Assembly: GCF_016862555.1 (NCBI RefSeq)
Contig: NZ_BONE01000014.1
Location: 1-64,000, forward strand
Reading direction: 5' to 3'
DNA from: Asanoa siamensis
Lineage (GTDB): Bacteria > Actinomycetota > Actinomycetes > Mycobacteriales > Micromonosporaceae
Length of the DNA: 64,000 nucleotides
Below are positions 44,045 through 54,200 of this stretch, one piece after another (within the stretch, counting starts at the first letter, position 1; every line of letters starts with the position of its first letter). Under the pieces are notes generated by a model. That model was given only the letters and a program-made list of their open reading frames with translations. It ran no database searches and was not told the origin of the DNA. Both the position numbers and the translations under genes were made by a program.

Positions 44045-45177
44045 GCCACGAGCTTAGGAACCACCAGCTCGATCTCGGTGCCCTGGCCCGGTGCCGAGTG
44101 GATGCGGACGGTCCCGCCGAGGTCGGTGACCCGGCCGCGGATCGACTGCGCGACACCCAGCCGGCCCTCCCGCTCGGCCGCCGCCAGCCGGCCCGGCGGG
44201 ATGCCGGCGCCGTCGTCGCGGACCGTGACGGTCACCGCGGCGGGCTCGTCCTCGACCAGCACGAAGACCCGGGCGTCGGCACCCGCGTGCCGGGCGGCGT
44301 TGTCGAGCGCGGCGCCGACGGCCGCGGCGAGCTGGGCCGCCACCTCCGTGGGCAGCGGCACCGCCGTCGCGGGCGCGGCGACCGAGACGACGTCGCTGGC
44401 GTACGCGCTGACGAGCGCGCCGAGATCGACCACGCCGGAGGTGGCCGGCGGCGGCGGGCCGGTCGCGACCAGCCGGCGCAGCGCGGCCTCCTGCTCCCCC
44501 GCCAGCCGGGCCAGCTCGCCGGCCTCGCCGTCGAGGCTCGCACCGCGCCGCCGGACCAGCGCGAGCACCTGCAGCACCGAGTCGTGGATGTCCCGGGCCA
44601 GCCGCTCCCGCTCCCGGTTGGCCGCCTCCAACTCGGTCGCCCGCTGCAACCGGGCCTCCGCGATCGCGCCCAGCCGGGCCACGTGCCCGACGCCGACGGC
44701 GGCCAGCAGCATCAGGGTGGTGCCGGTCAGCGACGCCTGATTCAGCCTCGGCCGCACCGCCAGGTCGGCGAGGCCGAGCAGCAGGGCGGCCACGACCCCG
44801 AGCCGCCGCCCGCCGGCCACCGCCCAGGCCAGCACCGGCGCGGCCAGCCAGGCCACGGCGAGCCCCGGCGTGCCGTTGCCGAGCGCGTCCCGGCCGATCA
44901 CCCACTCGGCGGAGAGCAGCACCCCGGCGGTGACCGCGAGGTCGGTGGCGAGCAGCCCCCAGCGCCGCCGCTCCGGCCGGGTGAACAGCCAGCTCGCCGC
45001 GACGGTCCAGCCGACCAGGACGACGACGACCGGGATCGCGGCCAGCGGGCGGCGGTAGTCGCTGACGTTGCTGACGATCAGGGCCAGCGCGAAGGCCAGC
45101 GAGGCGAACCGGTAGACCACGATGGCGCGCCACAGGGGCCCCTGCAGGCCGCCGCTGGTCGGCGCCGCCGACGTCAC
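44041..45177 (-). CDS. HisKA_3 sensor histidine kinase
   Basis: 378 residues. Five to six N-terminal transmembrane helices (to about residue 150) make a membrane sensor with little outer sequence. The phosphoacceptor is the His of RLARDIHDSVLQVLALVRRRG (around residue 197), typical of NarX/DesK-type kinases. The HATPase has LDNAARHAGAD, DDGAGIPP and GVAQSIRGRVTDLGG. It overlaps the phosphatase gene upstream and the response regulator downstream by four bases each, forming a three-gene operon. Confidence 0.92.
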   Translation of the reverse strand: MTSAAPTSGGLQGPLWRAIVVYRFASLAFALALIVSNVSDYRRPLAAIPVVVVLVGWTVAASWLFTRPERRRWGLLATDLAVTAGVLLSAEWVIGRDALGNGTPGLAVAWLAAPVLAWAVAGGRRLGVVAALLLGLADLAVRPRLNQASLTGTTLMLLAAVGVGHVARLGAIAEARLQRATELEAANRERERLARDIHDSVLQVLALVRRRGASLDGEAGELARLAGEQEAALRRLVATGPPPPATSGVVDLGALVSAYASDVVSVAAPATAVPLPTEVAAQLAAAVGAALDNAARHAGADARVFVLVEDEPAAVTVTVRDDGAGIPPGRLAAAEREGRLGVAQSIRGRVTDLGGTVRIHSAPGQGTEIELVVPKLVA

Positions 45178-47495
45178 GACGGCCGGGGCCGCAGCGCGAG
45201 GACGCAGGTGTCGTCGCCGGGGTTGGCCGGCTGCAGGCGCTCGATGAGCGCGTCGACCGGGAGCTGGCCGGTGCTCGCGACGGTGCGCAGCAGCGGGCCG
45301 AGCCAGTCGCTGTCGTAGCCGCCCCGGCGCTCGATCAGGCCGTCGGTGTAGAGCAGCACCGTGTCCCCTTCGGCCAGCGTCGTCGTGACGGTGTCGTACG
45401 TGCTGTCGGGGCGTGCCCCGACGATCATCCCGGGTGGCCGGGTGAGCGCCGCCGCGGTGCCCCCGGAGACCAGGATCGGCGGCGGGTGCCCGGCCTGCGC
45501 CCAGGTGAGCTCCCGCGTCTCCGGATCGAAGTGTGCCACCACGACGGTCGCTGTGGGTTCACTGGCGTCGTCGTGCACTATCCGGTTCAGGTAGGCGAGC
45601 AGCTCGCCCGGCTCCGTGCTGGTGACCGCCAGCGCCGCCACCGAGTGCCGCAGGCGGGCCATGGTCGCGGCGGCGGTGATGCCGTGCCCGGCCACGTCGC
45701 CGACCGCGAGCAGGCTGCGGCCGTCGGGCAGCTCGACGATGTCGTACCAGTCGCCGCCGACCCGGCTGACCACCTCGGCCGGCAGGTAGCGGACCGCGAC
45801 GTCGAGCCCGGGCAGGCGCAGCACGCCGGTCGGGATCGGCAGGATGATCTGCTGCAGCGCGGTCACCAGCCGGTGCTCGGTCTGCTGGCTGCGCAGCCGC
45901 TCGGCCAGCTCCGCCTCGATGTCGACCAGCCGGGCCCGGTCGCGGGCGGCCGCCTCGCGCGCCGTGACGTCCTGGACGATGCCGTAGACCTTGAGCACCC
46001 GGCCGGTTCGGTCGCGCACGGTTTCGAACCGGGCCCGCAGGTGGCGCTCCTGCCCCTCGGCCAGGATGCGGTAGTTGAGGTCCGCCGACTGCCCGTCCTC
46101 GAACACCCGGGCCAGCCGCGGCGCGATCCGCGGGGCGTCCTCGGGGTGCAGCTGGGCGACCGCCTCGTCCAGGGTCGGCGGGCCGCTCTCGGGGTCGCGC
46201 CGGAAGATCGCGTACAGGCCCTCGGACCAGTAGACGCCGCCGGTGGTCAGGTCCCACTCGCCCCAGCCGAGGCGGCCGAGCCGCTCCGTCTGCGCGATCC
46301 GGGCGGCCAGCCGGCGCTCCTCGTCGTGCCGGGTCCAGGTGAGCAGGACGCCGCCGCCGAACCGGGAGATCCGTACGGTGAAGACCGCCGTCTCGACGCC
46401 CGGTGTCTGCGGCGTGTAGGTGAACGGGCCGATCTCCCTCGGCCGCCCCGTCTCGAGCACCTGGGCCAACGAGTGCCACACCTCGCCGCCGACGATGCTC
46501 GGGTAGCTGGTCGCGGTGCTCGTGCCGACGAGCTCCCGGCCGCGCAGGCCGGTCACGTCGCTGGCCTCCGGGCTGGCCGCCACCAGCACCCAGTCGACGA
46601 TGGTGCCGGCGGCGTCGCGGATCGGCACGGAGACACCGACCGCGCCGGGCAGGGCGTCGAGCATCGACTGCGCGTCGGTGATCCAGCCCGCCTGGTGCGG
46701 GTGGGACCGCAGGCGCTCGACCACCTCGTCGCTGACGGCGTCGACGGTCCGGCTGACGGCCGCGCGTACCTCCGGTGGGAAGGGTTGCCGCTGCGCGAAG
46801 AAGGCCACCACGACGGCGCCGGCCTCGGCGCCGACCGGGACCACCGCCCGGGACGGCCATTCCGCGCCGGGACCGCCGACCAGCAGGTAGTGCGGCGGCG
46901 TCGCGGTGCGGTCGGGCAGGAAGAGCGGGTCCCGGGTACGCGCGACGTAGCCGGCCTCGGTCGGCGGGTGGGCCGGCACCCGGCTCCACGCGTCGACCAC
47001 GGCCGGCGGCACCCCGGCAGCGCCGACGAGCTGCAGGGAAGCGTCCGGCTCGACCGCGTACACGGCGACCGCGTCGGCGCCCACCTCGTGCCGCAGGCGG
47101 TCGCGCAGCGTGCCGGCCAGGTCGGCCAGCGGCTCCCGGCCGGGCGCGGCGACCGCCCGCGCGGCCATCCGGGCCGCCTCCGCGGCGGCGGCGCTGGCCA
47201 TCCGGCGCACCTCGTCGAACGGGGCCGCCGGGGCGGGCGAGCGGTCGAGGATCGCCGCGGCGGCCTCCGGCTCCGACACGCCGGAGCGGTCGGCCAAGCC
47301 GCGCAGCCGCTGTCTCGCCTCTACCGGTGAACACTCCAGTCGCTCCGCCAACACCGCCACCGCGGCGTCGATCAGGGCGGCCAGCGGGCCGTCCGCTCCG
47401 GGGACCTTCCGGTTGTCCGGCACGATCCGACGATCCCACAGACGCGGGCGTGTCGGCGCGGGCTTGCGACCAGCGCCACCTCGGCTGGCGGGCAT
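45174..47495 (-). CDS. Multi-sensor PP2C/SpoIIE-type serine phosphatase (ANTAR-GAF-PAS-PAS-SpoIIE)
   Basis: 773 residues as drawn. Order: an ANTAR-like helical segment (~35-85, ALIDAAVAVLAERLECSPVEARQRL), a GAF-like domain (~110-270), PAS (~275-395), PAS_3 type (~400-510) and a SpoIIE/PP2C catalytic domain (~545-770). The phosphatase motifs GGDWYDIVELPDGRSLLAVGDVAGHG and DTVLLYTDGLIERR carry the metal-binding Asp residues. Such proteins dephosphorylate STAS antagonists and so free sigma factors. The start could instead be GTG 47423 (MPDNRKVPG). Adjacent STAS and anti-sigma genes are the likely partners. Confidence 0.9.
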   Translation of the reverse strand: MPASRGGAGRKPAPTRPRLWDRRIVPDNRKVPGADGPLAALIDAAVAVLAERLECSPVEARQRLRGLADRSGVSEPEAAAAILDRSPAPAAPFDEVRRMASAAAAEAARMAARAVAAPGREPLADLAGTLRDRLRHEVGADAVAVYAVEPDASLQLVGAAGVPPAVVDAWSRVPAHPPTEAGYVARTRDPLFLPDRTATPPHYLLVGGPGAEWPSRAVVPVGAEAGAVVVAFFAQRQPFPPEVRAAVSRTVDAVSDEVVERLRSHPHQAGWITDAQSMLDALPGAVGVSVPIRDAAGTIVDWVLVAASPEASDVTGLRGRELVGTSTATSYPSIVGGEVWHSLAQVLETGRPREIGPFTYTPQTPGVETAVFTVRISRFGGGVLLTWTRHDEERRLAARIAQTERLGRLGWGEWDLTTGGVYWSEGLYAIFRRDPESGPPTLDEAVAQLHPEDAPRIAPRLARVFEDGQSADLNYRILAEGQERHLRARFETVRDRTGRVLKVYGIVQDVTAREAAARDRARLVDIEAELAERLRSQQTEHRLVTALQQIILPIPTGVLRLPGLDVAVRYLPAEVVSRVGGDWYDIVELPDGRSLLAVGDVAGHGITAAATMARLRHSVAALAVTSTEPGELLAYLNRIVHDDASEPTATVVVAHFDPETRELTWAQAGHPPPILVSGGTAAALTRPPGMIVGARPDSTYDTVTTTLAEGDTVLLYTDGLIERRGGYDSDWLGPLLRTVASTGQLPVDALIERLQPANPGDDTCVLALRPRPS

Positions 47496-47616
47496 CCGTC
47501 AGGGCGGATGCGGGGCCGGCCGGCACGACGTAGTGTGATTGCGGGACACCGCCCGCGGACGGTGGCTCCAGGCTGCGACAACGGCGGCCACCCGGCTAGC
47601 ACCTCCGAGGCGGCAC

Positions 47617-48327
47617 ATGACCGACGACGGGCACCATCGGCCTGAGGCGGTCGCGCCCGCCACGGGGTCGCTGCTGCTGGCCGAGACGTTCTCACGGGGT
47701 CAGGTGACCGATCTCCGGCACTCGTTCGCGGGCTGCGCCGAGGCGGCGGGCCTCCGCGACCAGCGCCTCGACGACTTCGTGCTCGCGGTCAACGAACTGA
47801 TCACCAACGCGGTACGCCACGGCGGCGGCGCCGGGCAACTACGCCTCTGGCGCGCGGGGGCGACGCTCGTCTGCGAGGTGTCGGACGGCGGCGCCGGCAT
47901 CGGCGCGGAACGCCTGGCCAACCACGAACGCCCGGCCCCGGACACGGCGGGCGGCTGGGGCCTCTGGCTGGCCGACCAGCTCAGCGACAGCATGGCGGTA
48001 GCCACGGGCCCGGCGGGCACGACGGTCCGGATCACCACGTCCCTGGACGAGGCGGACGGCCGCGTCGGCACCCTGGCCGCCGTCGCCAGCCGCGACGACA
48101 CCACCGCCGGCCTGGCCGGCGGGGCCGGTGGCTTGGGCGCCGCGAGCAGCGGACTCGGCGGTCGAGGCGGCGTGACGGGTGCATCCGGCGGCGACGGCGG
48201 TGCGGCCAGCGGCCTGGGCGCCGGGGATGAAGGCCTGGCCGGTGCGGCCGGCGGACTGGGCGGTGCGGGTGACGGCCTGGGCGGTCGGGTCGCGGACCCG
48301 GCGGGGGCGCGGGAGCGCCTGGAGTGA
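47617..48327 (+). CDS. RsbW-like anti-sigma serine kinase with Gly-rich C-terminal tail
   Basis: 236 residues from the ATG at 47617. The HATPase core has a normal N-box (DFVLAVNELITNAVRHGG), SDGGAGIG and WGLWLADQLSD, so ATP binding is expected. After ~155 residues it ends in a ~75-residue low-complexity tail of repeated GGLGA-, GGAGDGLGG-type units, not found in ordinary RsbW. The gene overlaps the following STAS gene by four bases (GTGA), the standard arrangement of an anti-sigma kinase and its antagonist, and is divergent from the phosphatase gene. Confidence 0.85.
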   Translation: MTDDGHHRPEAVAPATGSLLLAETFSRGQVTDLRHSFAGCAEAAGLRDQRLDDFVLAVNELITNAVRHGGGAGQLRLWRAGATLVCEVSDGGAGIGAERLANHERPAPDTAGGWGLWLADQLSDSMAVATGPAGTTVRITTSLDEADGRVGTLAAVASRDDTTAGLAGGAGGLGAASSGLGGRGGVTGASGGDGGAASGLGAGDEGLAGAAGGLGGAGDGLGGRVADPAGARERLE

Positions 48328-48707
48328 GCACCGACCCGGCGGCGCCGCGGCAGGCCACCGGCGGTCCGTGGATCGAGGAGACGGAGCTGGCCGCTCCGCT
48401 CGTGATCAGCATCGAACCGGCTGACGCACTGGTGCGGTTGCGGGTGGCCGGGGAGCTGGACATGTCGACGGCGCCCGGGTTGTTGGCGCGGATCGAGGCG
48501 CTGGCCGCGGCCGGGTCGCCGCGGCTGGTGGTCGACCTGACCGCTCTGATCTTTTGTGACTCGGCCGGGCTCACGACGTTCGTGCGCGGCGATCGGCGGT
48601 GCATGGAGGCGGGCGGCTGGCTACGCCTGACGGGCGCGCGCGGTCAGGTGGCTCGGGTGATCGACATCAGCGGCGTGGCCGACGCCCTGGGTTATCGGCC
48701 GTCCTGA
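48324..48707 (+). CDS. STAS-domain anti-sigma factor antagonist
   Basis: 127 residues, one STAS domain with a ~25-residue N-terminal arm. VRLRVAGELDMSTAPGLLARIEALA begins the fold, and ALIFCDSAGLTTFVRG contains the Ser expected to be phosphorylated by the partner kinase encoded just upstream (overlap GTGA). In the dephosphorylated form it should bind that kinase and release the sigma factor; the SpoIIE phosphatase at 45174 is the obvious activator. Confidence 0.92.
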   Translation: MSTDPAAPRQATGGPWIEETELAAPLVISIEPADALVRLRVAGELDMSTAPGLLARIEALAAAGSPRLVVDLTALIFCDSAGLTTFVRGDRRCMEAGGWLRLTGARGQVARVIDISGVADALGYRPS

Positions 48708-48736
48708 GGTCGTGCTGGCGCGTCCCCCCGTGCTCC

Positions 48737-49258
48737 TTATCGGTTGTCCTGGTCGAGATCGGGATCCGCCTGGTCAGGCGGCTCGGGTAGGAGTTGGCCG
48801 CTCAACCACGCGTCGGCGTCGAGATCGAGCCGCTCGGCCTCACTGCCGCGCGGCACCTGGGCGTAGGTGTCCGCCAGGAAGGCGGCGACCGTCGCCCGCG
48901 GCGCCTCGAGCAGCGCCTGGCCGTCGGGTGAGCTCAGCGCCAGCGCGATCGCGTCGCCCTGGGTCGTGCGCCACGGCCAGATCCGCACGTCGCCGAGCCC
49001 GGTCGGCTCGTTGAGGCCCGCCGCGAGCAGGTCGCGGGCGAACGACCAACTCACCGTGTCGCGCCGTCGACGATCCAGGAAGAACCGGACCCGCACCGCG
49101 TACGGGTCGGCCGGGTCGTAGTGCAGCCCGCAGGCCACCGGCACCCCCGTCGCGTCCGGCGCCAGCAGCCGGACCACCGTCTCCACCGCGACCGCGGCCG
49201 GCTGTCGCGTCTTCTTTCCGCCCGATCCGTCGACCGCCGGAACCGGCTCACGCTCCAT
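48737..49258 (-). CDS. SsgA-family sporulation/cell-division regulator (SALP)
   Basis: 173 residues. The core VACGLHYDPADPYAVRVRFFLD and TVSWSFARDLLAAGLNEPTGLGDVRIWPWR is the SsgA/SsgB signature, with the C-terminal region LEAPRATVAAFLADTYAQVPRGSE. SALPs guide FtsZ and peptidoglycan machinery during sporulation in mycelial actinomycetes, which supports a filamentous, spore-forming host. A ~35-residue N-terminal extension and acidic tail are extra to the core. It is convergent with the STAS gene. Confidence 0.9.
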   Translation of the reverse strand: MEREPVPAVDGSGGKKTRQPAAVAVETVVRLLAPDATGVPVACGLHYDPADPYAVRVRFFLDRRRRDTVSWSFARDLLAAGLNEPTGLGDVRIWPWRTTQGDAIALALSSPDGQALLEAPRATVAAFLADTYAQVPRGSEAERLDLDADAWLSGQLLPEPPDQADPDLDQDNR

Positions 49259-49383
49259 GCCGTCCCCCTCTCACCCGGTCGTGCACCATGCCGATCGGAG
49301 GCTCACCCGATCGTGTTTCGTGAATGGTGCCGTGTGTCAAGAGGGTGGGGTCGCACACCGCGTGCGCGCAACCCGTCCTTTCT

Positions 49384-49403
49384 CGGTCCCACCGGGGGGA
49401 CCG
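49384..49403 (-). terminator. Hairpin after lysE
   Basis: CGGTCCC (49384-49390) pairs with GGGACCG (49397-49403). It lies 21-41 bases beyond the lysE stop in the sense of its transcription. A plausible but short terminator without a T-run. Confidence 0.45.
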
Positions 49404-49424
49404 TCGGGGATGGACCGACGGAGG

Positions 49425-50024
49425 TCAGGAGAGCAGCAGGCCGACAGCGATCGCGACCATGACGGCGGCGACCACCCCGTCGAGCACCCGCCAGGCCCCC
49501 GGCCGGGCCAGCACAGGGGCCAGCTTGCGGGCACCACCGCCGAGCGCGGCGAACCAGACGGCGCTGGCCGCGACCGCCCCGGCGGCGAACACCCACTGGT
49601 GGCGGTGCTGGCTGGCGACCGCACCGAGCAGCAGCACGGTGTCGAGGTAGACGTGCGGGTTGAGGTAGGTGAAGGCCAGGCAGGCGACCAGCGTGGCCCG
49701 TAGCGTCGCGGGCCGGGCGGCGCCGGCGTGCAGGGCGGCGGCCGGGCGGGCGGCGCGGCGGGCGGCGAGCACCGCGTACGCCAGCAGGAACGCCGCACCG
49801 CACCACTTGGCGACCTGCAGCAGCATCGGCCGGTCCGCGATCGCGGTGCCCATCCCGGCGACCCCGAGTGCGATCAGCAGCGCGTCGGAGGCGGCACAGG
49901 TGATCACCACGGCCCAGACGTGCTCCCGGCGGAGCCCCTGGCGCAGCACGAACGCGTTCTGGGCGCCGATGGCCGCGATGAGGGCGAGCGAGTTGGCGAA
50001 GCCGGCGAGCACGGAGGTGAACAT
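49425..50024 (-). CDS. lysE: LysE/ArgO-family amino-acid exporter
   Basis: 199 residues with about six hydrophobic helices. IAAIGAQNAFVLRQGLRREHVW is the LysE signature after helix 1 and LAFTYLNPHVYLDTVLLLG a second conserved segment. It exports basic amino acids (lysine, arginine) when their level is high, for example during peptide feeding. Divergent from its expected regulator lysG across 71 bases. Confidence 0.93.
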   Translation of the reverse strand: MFTSVLAGFANSLALIAAIGAQNAFVLRQGLRREHVWAVVITCAASDALLIALGVAGMGTAIADRPMLLQVAKWCGAAFLLAYAVLAARRAARPAAALHAGAARPATLRATLVACLAFTYLNPHVYLDTVLLLGAVASQHRHQWVFAAGAVAASAVWFAALGGGARKLAPVLARPGAWRVLDGVVAAVMVAIAVGLLLS

Positions 50025-50095
50025 GGCCGAACCGTACGTGCGGCGCAGGCCGTACTCCAGCTAAGGTTTTTCATGCTTGTTTAGAATTTCTCATC

Positions 50096-50974
50096 ATGGC
50101 GCTCGACTCGACCCAACTGGCGACATTCGCCGCGGTGGTCGACGAAGGCAGCTTCGAAGCCGCGGCCCGCGTCCTGCACGTGACCCCGTCCGCGGTCAGC
50201 CAACGGATCAAGGCACTGGAGCAGGCGGTCGGCCAGGTCGTGCTGCGCCGGGCCAAGCCGTGCCGGGCGACCCCCGCCGGCCGGCCGTTGCTGCGGTTGG
50301 CGGGCCAGATAGCGGTCCTGGAACGCGAGGCGCTGGCGGCCGCGGGCCAACGCGGCGCCACCTGGTCCCGGGCGGCGATCGTGGTCAACGCGGACTCGCT
50401 GGCCACCTGGTTCCTGCCGGCGCTGGTCACGGCCGGGGACCGGATCCTCTTCGACGTACGCGAGGACGACCAGGACCACACCGCCGAGTTGCTGCGCGAC
50501 GGCGCGGTGATGGCCGCGGTGACCGCACAGCGCGAGGCGGTGCAGGGTTGCCGAGCGGAACGCCTGGGCGCGATGCGCTACGTGGCGACGGCGGCCCCGT
50601 CGGTGGCGGCCCGCTGGTTCCCGGCGGGTGGCACTCCCGAGGAGTTCGCGGTGGCACCGATGCTGGTGCTGGACCGCAAGGACCGGTTGCAGCACCGTTT
50701 CCTGCGCCTGCTCAGCACCCGCCCACCGGAGCCACCGACGCACTACGTGCCATCGGCCTGGGGCTTCACGGAAGCGATCCGCCTGGGGGTGGGCTGGGGC
50801 CTGATGCCGGAACAGATAGCCACGACAGATTTGGGAGCGGGCCGAGTGATCCGCTTGGCGGGAAGCCAGCAGTTGGACATCCCGCTCTACTGGCAACACT
50901 GGAAACTGAACTCCACAGTGCTCAAGGCACTAACGACGGCAGTCCGCACCGCCGCGGCGGCGGCCCTCCGCTGA
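50096..50974 (+). CDS. lysG: LysG/ArgP-type LysR-family regulator
   Basis: 292 residues. The LysR helix-turn-helix is LATFAAVVDEGSFEAAARVLHVTPSAVSQRIKALEQAVGQVVLRR, followed by a periplasmic-binding-like effector domain. Homologues activate lysE in response to lysine, arginine or histidine, and the divergent position fits exactly. The 71-base spacer is the most AT-rich stretch of this region (AAGGTTTTTCATGC, TTTAGAATTTCTC) and should contain both promoters and the LysG site. Confidence 0.92.
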   Translation: MALDSTQLATFAAVVDEGSFEAAARVLHVTPSAVSQRIKALEQAVGQVVLRRAKPCRATPAGRPLLRLAGQIAVLEREALAAAGQRGATWSRAAIVVNADSLATWFLPALVTAGDRILFDVREDDQDHTAELLRDGAVMAAVTAQREAVQGCRAERLGAMRYVATAAPSVAARWFPAGGTPEEFAVAPMLVLDRKDRLQHRFLRLLSTRPPEPPTHYVPSAWGFTEAIRLGVGWGLMPEQIATTDLGAGRVIRLAGSQQLDIPLYWQHWKLNSTVLKALTTAVRTAAAAALR

Positions 50975-51297
50975 ACGCCGAGAGAAACGAGGACTCGCCC
51001 GGGACGACCCTCAACCACCCGAACCGCCGGAACAAGGCGCACCGAAGCGCCGCCGCTGTCGGCGGACGAGGCGCGGGACCTACTCGCGCTGGCCAGTGAA
51101 CTCAGGCGCCAACTCGCCACCGACGTCGGCGCCACCGATCCGCCAAGGCTGCAGTTGGCACGGCCCGGTCCCACCGTGGCACCGCCACCTTCCGTCTCCG
51201 CTTAGCCGACCCGCGCGATCGGGTTTGGAGCGGTCGCCGCAGCCCGGTCCCGACGTGCCGCCACGCCCGTCCGTCGTCGCCTGGCCAGCCCGGGCGA
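50975..51297. other. Spacer without a convincing gene; possible decayed coding remnant
   Basis: This 323-base stretch between lysG and the FtsX-like gene has no credible start-to-stop gene. On the plus strand, 51057-51205 translates as SADEARDLLALASELRRQLA... and ends PPPSVSA-stop, which looks protein-like, but no start codon precedes it and the frame changes upstream. It may be the tail of a lost gene. No repeat or terminator is evident. Confidence 0.35.
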
Positions 51298-54200
51298 TCA
51301 GGTCGCCGAGCGGTCGCCGCGGCCCGTGACGGCCAGGACCGCCAGCACCACGGCGCCCGTGCCCCAGACGATGGTCAAGGTGAGTGGGTCCGGCAGCGTC
51401 GGGAGCGGAACAGGCCACGCGTCGTCCGGGAAGACCGGCGTCGCCGGGCCCGCGACGGCCCACGTGCCGACCGCCAGCAACGGGCCGACGATGACGCCCA
51501 CCAAGGTCGGCCAGAGACGTAGGCGCCGGGCCGCCCCGCGGAGGGTGCGGGCGCTGACGCCCTGCGCCCGAAGTACGCGGCCGCGGGCCGCGCGGTTCGT
51601 GCGCTCCACCGCGGCTACCAGGCCCAGGCCGAACAGCACCAGCAGCACCGCGAAGGCCGCCGTGACCAGTTCGTAGCGGGCCGCCAGCGCCGCGCCCGAG
51701 GCGTCGGCGTAGTCGGCGTGGTCCGCCGCCACCGTCTGGTCGAGGACCGTCAGGCCCGCGGCCGTCAGGCGGGCCACCGCGTCATCCGGCGCGTCCGGGC
51801 CCAGCCAGACCTGCGGGAAGCCGCCCTCGCCCATCGGGGCGGCGCGGTTCAGGTATTCGAGGTCTACCAGCAGGCCCGACGAGCCGACGCCGGGGAGGGT
51901 GGGGCGGGAACCGATCGCCGTGGCCGGCGCCGGCTCCGTGCGGCCCGGTGACACCACCGCCCAGCCCGTGTCGGTCTCCCGTGCGGTGGCGGAGTCGGTG
52001 CGCAGCACCGGCACCACCTCGGGCACGTCGGCGACGACCAGCCGTTGGGGCGCGTCGGTCGCGGTCATCTCGACCGTGACCGCGCCGCCGCCGGTCGAGA
52101 CCTTCGGTGCGGTGACGATGACGCCACCCTGGATCAGACCGCGCCAGCGATTGCTGTCGCTGAGCACCTCCGGGCCGGCGACCACCTGGTCGGGACCGGT
52201 CTGGCTGATCTCGTGGACGGTGACCCGCATCGTCGAGGGCACCGGTTCGACCTCGATCGCGATCAGCCGGCAGCCGGCCTCGCACGCGGGCAAATCGTTG
52301 GCGTAACTGTGCCGGCCCAGGTGGACGTCGCCGAGCGCCACCGGGCGTTCGCTGCCGCCGGGCGGCTGCACGATGGCCCGTAGCTCCGGCTCCGCCCCCG
52401 GCCGGAAGGCGCCGCGGACCGGGTCGAAGGTGGGCATCTCGACCGTCGCGTCGATCTGGATGCGGCGGCCGGTGATCGGCGCCGAGGGCGGCACCGGCGG
52501 ACGCAGCCCGCGCACCAGGTCGGCGGGCACCGAGTCGGGTGGCGCGACCGCCACGAGCCGTTCGCTGTCGACCGCCATGGTCGGCGGGCCGGACCCGGTC
52601 GAGGGGATCGCGACCACGGCCATCGCCCAGCGGCCCTCCGGGTCGGCCTCGCGCACCGCGGTCCGTAGGTTGCCCCCGCTGATCAGGTTGACGTTGAGGA
52701 GCTGGGCGGCGCCGAGCTCGACGCCGGCGCGCTGCGCCCGGGCCGCGTCGCCCGCGTCGACCGCCAGCACCGTGAAGCAGAGCAGGGAGGCGCCGAGCAC
52801 GGCCAGCGTCACGGCCCGCCGGGGCGCCGCCCGGCGGGACAGCTCGATCCCGGCCAGCGCGGCGGAGAGCCGGCCGGCGGACAGCGCGCGCAGGCCGGCC
52901 CGGCGGGCGGCGGGCGCGAGCAGACGGCTGGCGAGGAGGGCTCCGCCGAGGATCACCAGCGCGGGCGCCAGGACCGCGATGCCCCCGCGCGGCGGCCCGG
53001 TCGCGTTGCGCGCTTCCAGCACCGCGAACGCGGCCAGCGCGACCACCATCGCGTCGACGGTCAGCGAGCGCCAGGCCCCACCCTGCCGGAGCACCTTGCG
53101 GAGCAGGTCGATCGCCCGGCCGGTGACCACGGTGCGGTAGGCGAGGGCCACGGCCAGCACCGCGCCGGCCATCGCGACCAGCGCGTAGCGGCGCAGGCCG
53201 GAATCCAGGCTGAGGTCGACGTCGCCGCCCGGCACCGCGTACGCGCCGACGAACTGGCCGGCGAGCAGGCCCAGCGGCGCACCCGCGAGCACCGCGACCA
53301 CGTCGGGCCCGGCCGCCAGGGTCCAGCGGTAGGGCACCGGTAGGCCGCGCACCGCCACCTGGCCGAGCTCTGTGCGCCGGGCCTCGGCGCCGGCCGCGGC
53401 GGCCAGGAAGATGACGAACCAGCAGAGCGGGACGACCGTGAGCGCCAGCCACGGCACGAGCGAGCGGACCGCCGCCCTGCTCTGCTCGATCCGCTCGACC
53501 AGGTCGTCGGTGCCCGCGACGAGGGTGGTGTCCCGCTCGTTGGCCTCGGCCGTCAGCCGCTCGATCTTCTCCGGGTAGTGGTCGACCCAGTCGACCGTGA
53601 GTTGCGCCGGGTCGGCGATGAGGTCGTAGGTCTGCGTCTCCGGGACCAGCCCGGTGAGCAGCCGGCCGGTGGCCCGGGACCCGAAGATCGGCTCGACGCC
53701 GACCCGGTTGATCGTGCTGGCCGCGCGCACGTGCGGATCCACGAACAGACCCGGCGGGTACGGCGAGACGGCTCCCCAGTAGGGGTGGGTCGGGTCGATC
53801 GGGTGGTAGACGCCGACGATCGAGAGCGACACCGTCTGACCCATGCGGACGAGCTGGGCGGCGCCCTCCACGGTCTGGAACTCCGCCTGCCGGAACGAGA
53901 TCGCGTCACCGACGCCGGCCTCGAGCTGGGCGGCGCTCTCCTTGCCGATCATCACCTCGGCCCGGCCGGTGGGGCAGCGCCCGGCGTCGAGCGTGACGTG
54001 CGCGCACACACCGTCGCGATAGGACAGCTGCCACGAGAGGTCCATCGTCTTCGGCGCGACGTCGATGGCGGAGCCGAAGACGAGGTCGAACCCGGGCGTG
54101 GCGAACGCCGGGCCGCCGAGCCGCTCGAAGGCGTCGCCGATCTCCCGCGGGTCCTTGTTGCTGGTGAAGCTCAGCACCCGCTCGTGGGGTGCCGCGGCCG

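Noticed and set aside
45486-47330. A 614-codon open frame opposite the SpoIIE phosphatase gene
   Set aside because: No domain is visible and the sense strand has a full multi-domain phosphatase; the frame is a GC-bias shadow.
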